Positions 44,689 to 50,601 of a DNA stretch of 50,601 nt are shown here, in pieces. Under the pieces are notes generated by a model. It saw only the letters and a list, made by a program, of their open reading frames with translations. It had not been told where the DNA came from and searched no databases. Every line of letters starts with the position of its first letter. The stretch's first letter is position 1. The DNA is from Prevotella sp. UBA7764 (GTDB lineage: Bacteria; Bacteroidota; Bacteroidia; Bacteroidales; Bacteroidaceae). The position numbers and the translations under genes are program-made. The stretch spans positions 1 to 50,601 of the forward strand of contig DLDU01000005.1 in the NCBI GenBank assembly GCA_002481295.1, read 5' to 3'.

Positions 44689-46128
44689 ATGTTCAGCAAT
44701 AAGAAAAGCGAGGCCTTGTTGGCCAAGATACGTGAAGGATCCCCGTTGATGGGCAGCGAAAAGCTACGGCTCATCGTGGAGTTGAGTATACCTTCCATCC
44801 TGGCTCAGATCACCAGCGTGCTGATGTTCTATATCGATGCCTCCATGGTGGGCTCGTTGGGTACCGAGGCCAGTGCGGCTATCGGCTTGGTCGAGCCGGC
44901 CTCATGGCTTTTCGGTTCGCTGACTGCCGCCGCCTCGATGGGTTTTGCCGTGCAGGTGGCCCATTTCATTGGTGCCAACGACTTCCGTCAGGCCCGTCGT
45001 GTGATGAAGCACGGCTATCTGTTTTGCTTCGTCTTCTCGTTGGTGCTCATGGCCGTAGCCTGTGGCGTGTCCGGTCCGCTGCCCCGTTGGTTAGGTGGTG
45101 GCAGCGACATCCAGCACGAGGCCTCGGTTTATTTCTTCATCTTTTCGTTGGCCGCTCCTTTCTTCATGATGGAGAACCTCTCTTCTGCCATGCTCAAGTC
45201 GAGCGGCGACATGCGGCGTCCGAGTTCCATCGCCGTGCTGGCCTGTGTCCTCGACGTCGTTTTCAACTTCCTGCTCATCTTCCCCTCGCGCACCGTGAGC
45301 GTGCTGGGCATTGATATCCCGCTTTGGGGTGCCGGCCTGCGTGTGGAGGGAGCCGCTTTGGGCACGTCGCTGGCCTACGCTGTCACCTCGCTGATCCTCG
45401 TATGGTTCAATGTGCGTCGCAGTCCCATCCTGGCCTGGCATCTCGACCGCGAGCGTTTTGTCTGGCAACCGGAATATGTGATGAAAGCCTTGAAGATCAG
45501 TGCGCCGATGGCCCTGCAATATGTGCTGATGAATGGCGCACAGATTGTTTCCACAATGATCGTCGCCCCGCTGGGAAATGTCGCCATCGCCGCCAACTCG
45601 TTTGCCGTGACCGCCGAGAGTCTGTGCTACATGCCGGGCTACGGTATCGGCGACGCCGCCTCTACGCTTGTCGGACAGACCTTTGGTGCCGGACACCAAG
45701 ATCTCTGCCGCAGCTTTGCCTGGCTGACCATCGGCTTGGGCATGGGCGTGATGGCCGTGATGGGCGTGGTGATGTATGTCTTCGCCCCCGAGATGATCGG
45801 TTTCCTCACCCCTGTGGCAGCCATCCGCGAGCTGGGAACGCGCGTGCTGCGCATCGAGGCTTTTGCCGAGCCTTTCTTTGCGGCGAGCATAGTAGCCTTC
45901 CGTGTCTGCCTCGGCGCCGGCGACACACTCAAACCGGCAGTGATGAACCTCGCCTCGATGTGGTGCGTGCGCCTGACACTCGCCTATGCCCTGAGTCAGC
46001 ACTATGGGCTCGTGGGCGTATGGGTGGCCATGGCGCTGGAGCTCACCTTCCGCGGCTGCATCTTCCTCGTCCGCATCGCTCGTGGACGCTGGTACATGAA
46101 ACCGCAGGCTGCAAAGGCTGAATCATAA
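44689..46128 (+). CDS. MATE-family multidrug/sodium antiporter
   Basis: This 479-residue membrane protein has twelve predicted membrane segments in two related halves, as in MATE exporters driven by Na+ or H+. Family features are the N-terminal IVELSIPSILAQITSVLMFYIDASMVGSLG and the second-half counterpart SAPMALQYVLMNGAQIVSTMIV, plus GDAASTLVGQTFGAG. Substrate cannot be told. It has its own promoter. Confidence 0.93.
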   Translation: MFSNKKSEALLAKIREGSPLMGSEKLRLIVELSIPSILAQITSVLMFYIDASMVGSLGTEASAAIGLVEPASWLFGSLTAAASMGFAVQVAHFIGANDFRQARRVMKHGYLFCFVFSLVLMAVACGVSGPLPRWLGGGSDIQHEASVYFFIFSLAAPFFMMENLSSAMLKSSGDMRRPSSIAVLACVLDVVFNFLLIFPSRTVSVLGIDIPLWGAGLRVEGAALGTSLAYAVTSLILVWFNVRRSPILAWHLDRERFVWQPEYVMKALKISAPMALQYVLMNGAQIVSTMIVAPLGNVAIAANSFAVTAESLCYMPGYGIGDAASTLVGQTFGAGHQDLCRSFAWLTIGLGMGVMAVMGVVMYVFAPEMIGFLTPVAAIRELGTRVLRIEAFAEPFFAASIVAFRVCLGAGDTLKPAVMNLASMWCVRLTLAYALSQHYGLVGVWVAMALELTFRGCIFLVRIARGRWYMKPQAAKAES

Positions 46129-46158
46129 GAATAGTATTTTAGTTTTAAATAAACACAC

Positions 46159-48183
46159 ATGAAAAAACAAATCGTATTGTTGGGTCTGGCTCTCGCCTGC
46201 ACAGGCGCTTTCGCCCAGACTCCCACGTCGGGTATCGACCGCAGCAACCTCGATACCTCTGTGCGTCCCGGTGACGACTTCTACCACTACGCCGCTGGTG
46301 GTTGGCTCAAGAGCCATCCTTTGGACGCAGAGCATCCCGAGAACGGTGCTTTCGTCGACCTTGAGGAACTCAATCAGAAGCGTATCCAGGAACTCATCCT
46401 GCAGTATGCCAATCAGCCGCAAAAGCAGGGCACGCTCGGACAGAAGATCGGATCGCTCTACAATCTGATGATGGACAGCGTGCGTCTCAACCGCGAGGGA
46501 TGGGCTCCGCTGAAGCCGACACTCAACCGTATCGCCGCCATCAAGAACACACGCGAGTATCAGATCGTCACGGCTGCGCTCGACCGCAACGGCGAGGGCA
46601 CGATGATGTATGGCATCGGCGTGGACGCTGACCAGCGCAATGCCGCATGGAACCTCGTTGCCATCGGGCAGGGCGGACTCGGACTCGGCACGCGCGACTA
46701 CTACACATCCGACGACCCTGACAAGAAGAAGGTGCTTGAGGCCTACAAGACCTATCTGACCCATCTCTTCCAACTCGTGGGCAACGATGAGGCTACGGCC
46801 AAGAGCAAGATGCAGAAAGTGCTCGACATCGAGACTGAGATCGCCAAGGCCAGCTACGACGAGGTGAAGCTCCGCGATATCGACGGCAACTATCATAAGA
46901 TGAGCTATACCGAGCTCGTCGACCAGTTCCCCGGCATCGACTGGGGCAACGTGATGCTGGCCAGCGGCATGCCTGCCGTCGACAGCATCAACGTGGCTCA
47001 GCCCGAACCGATCCATGAGGTCGAGAAGATTCTGGCCAACACGCCGCTTGAGAATCTGAAGACCTATGCCGAGGCCAAGGTCATTAGCGGTGCTGCCAGT
47101 CAGCTCAGCGATGCTTTCCGCAAGGAGGCATTCCAGTTTGGCTCTGCGCTGAGTGGTGTCAAGCAGGACCGTCCGCGCTGGAAGCGTGCCGTAAGTCTGG
47201 TGAGCGGTACACTCGGTGAGGCTATCGGCAAGCTCTATGTCGAGAAGTACTTCCCCGAGAGCTCCAAGAAGAAGATGCTCGACCTGGTTCACAACCTGCA
47301 GACGGCTCTCGCACAGCGCATCGACGCCGCCACATGGATGGGACCCGCCACGAAGGCGCAGGCCAAGGACAAGCTTCAGAACTTCATCATCAAGATCGGT
47401 TATCCCGACAAGTGGAAAGACTATAGCGGACTGCAGGTCGCTGACTCGCTGAGCCTCTACGCGAATCTTCAGCGCATCTCACGTTGGGCTACCGACAAAT
47501 ATATCGCTGAGAAGGTCAACAAAAAGGTGGACAAGAGCGAGTGGGGAATGACGCCGCAGACCATCAACGCCTACTACAACCCCACGACCAATGAGATCTG
47601 CTTCCCCGCTGCCATCCTGCAGCCGCCATTCTTCGATCCCAACGCTGACGACGCTGTGAACTATGGTGCCATCGGCGGCGTCATCGGACACGAGATGAGC
47701 CACGGCTTCGACGACCAGGGATCACAGTTCGACAAGAACGGCAACCAGCACGACTGGTGGACAGCTCAGGACAAGAAGAACTTCAACGCACGCACAAAGG
47801 TGCTCGCTGACTACTTCTCAGGTTTCGAGGTGCTTCCCGGCGTGAAGATCAACGGACAGCAGACGCTCGGCGAGAACATCGGCGACAACGGCGGACTCAA
47901 CATTGCCTTCACTGCCTTGCAAAACAGCATGAAGCAGCATCCGCTGACCACCATCGACGGCTTCACCCCCGAACAGCGCTTCTTCCTGGCTTGGGGACGC
48001 GTATGGGCGTCGAATATGACACCGGAGGTGATTCGCTATCTCATCACCGTCGACGTGCACTCTCCCAACATGGCACGTGTCAATGCCGCTCTGCCACAGA
48101 TCGACGCTTGGTACAAGGCCTTCGGCGTGAAGAAGGGCGACAAGCAGTTCTTGCCCAAGAACAAGCGTGCGCATATCTGGTAA
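46159..48183 (+). CDS. pepO: M13-family zinc metallopeptidase (PepO/neprilysin-like)
   Basis: A 674-residue secreted endopeptidase with a signal peptide (LLGLALACTGAFAQ), the large helical M13 N-domain (GDDFYHYAAGGWLKSHPL is the usual start) and the catalytic domain. The zinc site is HEMSH (His511, Glu512, His515) in VIGHEMSHGFDDQG; the third ligand lies in GENIGDNGG. The C-terminus ends in W, as in this family. It would degrade peptides in the periplasm or outside. Codon use is like its neighbours. No promoter box was found in the 30-base gap before it, so it may be read from the MATE promoter. Confidence 0.94.
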   Translation: MKKQIVLLGLALACTGAFAQTPTSGIDRSNLDTSVRPGDDFYHYAAGGWLKSHPLDAEHPENGAFVDLEELNQKRIQELILQYANQPQKQGTLGQKIGSLYNLMMDSVRLNREGWAPLKPTLNRIAAIKNTREYQIVTAALDRNGEGTMMYGIGVDADQRNAAWNLVAIGQGGLGLGTRDYYTSDDPDKKKVLEAYKTYLTHLFQLVGNDEATAKSKMQKVLDIETEIAKASYDEVKLRDIDGNYHKMSYTELVDQFPGIDWGNVMLASGMPAVDSINVAQPEPIHEVEKILANTPLENLKTYAEAKVISGAASQLSDAFRKEAFQFGSALSGVKQDRPRWKRAVSLVSGTLGEAIGKLYVEKYFPESSKKKMLDLVHNLQTALAQRIDAATWMGPATKAQAKDKLQNFIIKIGYPDKWKDYSGLQVADSLSLYANLQRISRWATDKYIAEKVNKKVDKSEWGMTPQTINAYYNPTTNEICFPAAILQPPFFDPNADDAVNYGAIGGVIGHEMSHGFDDQGSQFDKNGNQHDWWTAQDKKNFNARTKVLADYFSGFEVLPGVKINGQQTLGENIGDNGGLNIAFTALQNSMKQHPLTTIDGFTPEQRFFLAWGRVWASNMTPEVIRYLITVDVHSPNMARVNAALPQIDAWYKAFGVKKGDKQFLPKNKRAHIW

Positions 48184-48203
48184 ACAATCGCTGAAATCCT
48201 GTT

Positions 48204-48609
48204 TTGTTGGATAAACTGACAAAAAACGGCCTCTGAGAATCGATTCTTTGCGAAGAAGTGTCCTCTCGGCCGCAATTTCGCGATTCTCGTGAGAGTTTTT
48301 AAAAGCTACTGATTATTAGAGAATTACAAACTTTTGGCTGATTTCTGCCGAAGAAATCGTTGAGATGCTTCGGTCAGAAAGGTACTTTGACCGAAAATTC
48401 TCTAGAGAATTTCTGATGAAACAACCGAGATGATCCGGTCATTACGGTAGTTTCATAGCGAGAAAAGGGTGATTTGACCAAGTCAAATCACCCTTTTCTG
48501 TGTTTGATTGGGCAAAAAACATAGAAAATGCTTGTTTTCGCCTTGCGTCACTCTTTTTTGCTGATACTTCCATCTCTAGATTGAATGTTCAAGTAGACAG
48601 ACTTTTGTA
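48204..48609. repeat. Intergenic repeat element, copy B
   Basis: Second copy of the element at 8716-9078, overall inverted. It contains a perfect 18-bp palindrome (AAATTCTCTAGAGAATTT, 48394-48411) and a perfect 18-bp stem with a 3-base loop (48461-48478 with 48482-48499) that could also end the pepO transcript. The 625-base gap 48184-48808 has no gene. Confidence 0.65.
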
Positions 48610-48690
48610 AAAATGCTTTCCGCCTCTTCCCCGCGATCCTTAGGCTTTGACAAAACGGCTCATGGTCTGACGCACTTTCTATATAGCGTG

Positions 48691-48703
48691 TGACATTATG
48701 TCA
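48691..48703. promoter_or_regulatory. Small dyad upstream of dnaK
   Basis: TGACATTATGTCA has five-base arms about 106 bases before the dnaK start. No CIRCE operator and no TAnnTTTG box were found, so how dnaK is switched on is not visible. A regulatory role for this dyad is a guess. Confidence 0.25.
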
Positions 48704-48808
48704 TACCTCTCCCCATGCCCACAGCCGTTGGCACACGCTTTGTTATTTAAGGGGCGGACAATCAAGTCCAACAGTTAACATCGAATAATAAATAAAATAT
48801 ATACAATT

Positions 48809-50601
48809 ATGGGAAAGATTATTGGAATCGACTTAGGTACTACCAACAGCTGTGTGGCTGTGTTTGAAGGCAATGAGCCTGTAGTGATCGCAAACTCTGA
48901 AGGCAAGCGTACGACACCGTCTGTTGTGGGCTTCGTTAAGGACGGTGAGCGCAAGATTGGTGACCCGGCAAAGCGTCAGGCTATCACCAACCCGAAGAAC
49001 ACTGTCTACTCCATCAAGCGTTTCATGGGTGAAACCTACGAGCAGAGCCGCAAAGAGGCTGAGCGTGTGCCTTACACAGTGATCAACGACAACGGTTATC
49101 CAAAGGTGCAGATCGAGGGTGCCGCACATCCTTACACACCGCAGGAGATCTCTGCTATGATCCTGCAGAAGATGAAGAAGACCGCTGAGGACTATCTCGG
49201 TCAGGAGGTCAACGAGGCTGTCATCACCGTACCTGCTTACTTCTCCGACTCGCAGCGTCAGGCTACCAAGGAGGCTGGTGAGATCGCTGGTCTGAAGGTG
49301 CGCCGTATCGTCAACGAGCCTACGGCTGCCGCTCTGGCTTACGGTGTCGACAAAGCCAACAAGGATATGAAGATCGCTGTCTTCGACCTTGGTGGTGGTA
49401 CGTTCGATATCTCTATCCTTGAGTTCGGTGGCGGCGTGTTTGAGGTGCTCGCTACCAATGGTGATACCCATCTGGGTGGTGATGACTTCGACCAGGTGAT
49501 CATCGACTGGCTCGTCAACGGCTTCAAGGCCGACGAGGGCATCGACCTGACCAAAGATCCGATGGCTATGCAGCGCTTGAAGGAGGCTGCTGAAAAGGCA
49601 AAGATCGAGTTGAGTTCTACGACGACCACGGAGATCAACCTGCCTTATATCTCTGCTGAGGGCGGTGTGCCTAAGCACTTGGTGAAGACGCTGACACGTG
49701 CTCAGTTTGAGCAACTCGCTCACGACCTGATCCAGAAGTGTCTGGTACCTTGCCAGAACGCTATCCGCGACGCTAAGCTCTCTACCAGCGACATCGACGA
49801 GGTGATCCTCGTGGGTGGTTCCAGCCGTATTCCTGCCGTGCAGACACTGGTGAAGAACTACTTCGGCAAGGAGCCCAGCAAGGGCGTTAACCCTGATGAG
49901 GTCGTCGCTGTGGGTGCTGCTATCCAGGGCGCTATCCTCAACAACGAGAAAGGTGCCGGTGATATCGTGCTGCTCGACGTCACACCGCTGACCCTTGGTA
50001 TCGAGACCATGGGTGGCGTGATGACAAAGCTGATCGACGCCAACACGACCATTCCTTGCAAGAAGAGTCAGATCTTCTCTACCGCTGTTGATAACCAGAC
50101 GGCCGTGACCATCCACGTGCTGCAGGGTGAGCGTCCGATGGCTGCTCAGAACAAGAGCATCGGCCAGTTCAACCTTGAGGGTATTGCACCCGCTCGCCGT
50201 GGTGTTCCACAGATCGAGGTGACCTTCGATATCGACGCCAACGGTATCCTGAACGTCAGTGCCAAGGATAAGGCTACCGGCAAGGAGCAGAAGATTCGCA
50301 TCGAGGCTTCCAGTGGCTTGAGCCAGGACGAGATCGAGCGCATGAGAGCTGAGGCTAAGGCCAACGAGGATGCTGATAAGAAGGAGCGTGAGAAAGTGGA
50401 CAAGCTCAACCAGGCTGACTCCATGATCTTCACCACCGAGAACTTCCTCAAGGACAATGCCGACAAGATCCCTGCTGACAAGAAGCCGGCCATCGAGGAT
50501 GCTCTCAACAAGCTGAAGGATGCCCACAAGGCTGCCGACGTGGCTGCCATCGACACAGCTATGGCTGCTCTGAACACCGCTGTTCAGGCTGCCTCAGCCC
50601 A
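48809..50601 (+). CDS. dnaK: Chaperone DnaK (Hsp70), 3' end beyond window
   Basis: DnaK folds and protects proteins with DnaJ and GrpE. 597 complete codons are present, and the full protein should be about 630-640. The ATPase domain starts [18 protein letters not shown] and has [31 protein letters not shown] and [14 protein letters not shown]; the linker is followed by the substrate-binding domain ([20 protein letters not shown]) and part of the lid. The gene runs off the window end, so the C-terminus is unseen. Start 48809 gives the normal N-terminus. Nucleotides 48204-48609 upstream hold a repeat element. Confidence 0.97.
   Translation, partial: MGKIIGIDLGTTNSCVAVFEGNEPVVIANSEGKRTTPSVVGFVKDGERKIGDPAKRQAITNPKNTVYSIKRFMGETYEQSRKEAERVPYTVINDNGYPKVQIEGAAHPYTPQEISAMILQKMKKTAEDYLGQEVNEAVITVPAYFSDSQRQATKEAGEIAGLKVRRIVNEPTAAALAYGVDKANKDMKIAVFDLGGGTFDISILEFGGGVFEVLATNGDTHLGGDDFDQVIIDWLVNGFKADEGIDLTKDPMAMQRLKEAAEKAKIELSSTTTTEINLPYISAEGGVPKHLVKTLTRAQFEQLAHDLIQKCLVPCQNAIRDAKLSTSDIDEVILVGGSSRIPAVQTLVKNYFGKEPSKGVNPDEVVAVGAAIQGAILNNEKGAGDIVLLDVTPLTLGIETMGGVMTKLIDANTTIPCKKSQIFSTAVDNQTAVTIHVLQGERPMAAQNKSIGQFNLEGIAPARRGVPQIEVTFDIDANGILNVSAKDKATGKEQKIRIEASSGLSQDEIERMRAEAKANEDADKKEREKVDKLNQADSMIFTTENFLKDNADKIPADKKPAIEDALNKLKDAHKAADVAAIDTAMAALNTAVQAASA

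Noticed and set aside
48184..48808. CIRCE heat-shock operator before dnaK
   Set aside because: No TTAGCACTC-N9-GAGTGCTAA or close relative was found in the gap.
48833..50527. 564-codon open frame antisense to dnaK
   Set aside because: The plus strand is unmistakably DnaK; long antisense frames are common opposite highly expressed genes.

Overview
The window looks like chromosome from a member of the Bacteroidales, most likely Prevotellaceae (Prevotella/Segatella). The evidence is that nearly every convincing promoter has the Bacteroidetes form (TTTG or TTG, about 19-20 bp, then TAnnTTTG), leaders are AT-rich with few Shine-Dalgarno sites, and lipoproteins, OmpA-type barrels, a eukaryote-like GlyRS and a stand-alone OstA-like protein are present. 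No rRNA, CRISPR array or prophage is seen.

Positions 1-8.7 kb: a sensor kinase; a DUF177-rpmF-fabH-era-der-lipoprotein cluster; a terminator shared with a convergent Mla-type lipid transport pair; and an LptB-type ATPase. Positions 8.7-23.8 kb: a repeat-filled gap, then trigger factor, ClpP, ClpX and RecQ, followed by a tight operon of guaB, two parvulin-type isomerases, an OstA/LptA-like protein, a tail-anchored small protein and mutL. The gene content links protein quality control with outer-membrane assembly.

Positions 23.9-34.3 kb hold the most striking locus. A tyrosine recombinase sits in the centre of a mirror-image arrangement. On each side, moving outward, are a 24-bp identical inverted repeat, a leader and start region with 33 identical bases, a large surface lipoprotein gene, and an OmpA-family gene. 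A strong Bacteroidetes promoter lies just inside the right-hand repeat and points out at the 1070-residue surface lipoprotein. The left end has no such promoter but carries four palindromic iterons spaced exactly 22 bp apart. Inversion of the roughly 1.6-kb segment would move the promoter to the left gene, so this reads as a phase-variation switch for a surface (perhaps S-layer) protein. The left partner is broken by a one-base frameshift and a stop codon.

Positions 34.6-43.7 kb: an S1-domain regulator, a LolD-like ATPase, a cation/proton antiporter, aspartate-semialdehyde dehydrogenase, a REP-associated (Y1) transposase-like protein with an unusual C-terminal domain beside tandem repeats, tRNA-Leu(UAG), GlyRS and an FKBP lipoprotein. 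Positions 43.7-44.6 kb contain a promoter-to-terminator unit of about 650 bases that is strongly depleted in C and has no normal gene, a candidate RNA gene. The window ends with a MATE exporter, an M13 peptidase, a second copy of the intergenic element and the start of dnaK, cut by the window end.

Several small repeat families link distant gaps: REP-like GC-rich palindromes, an 18-bp motif found after three stop codons, and a 360-400 bp element upstream of both tig and dnaK.
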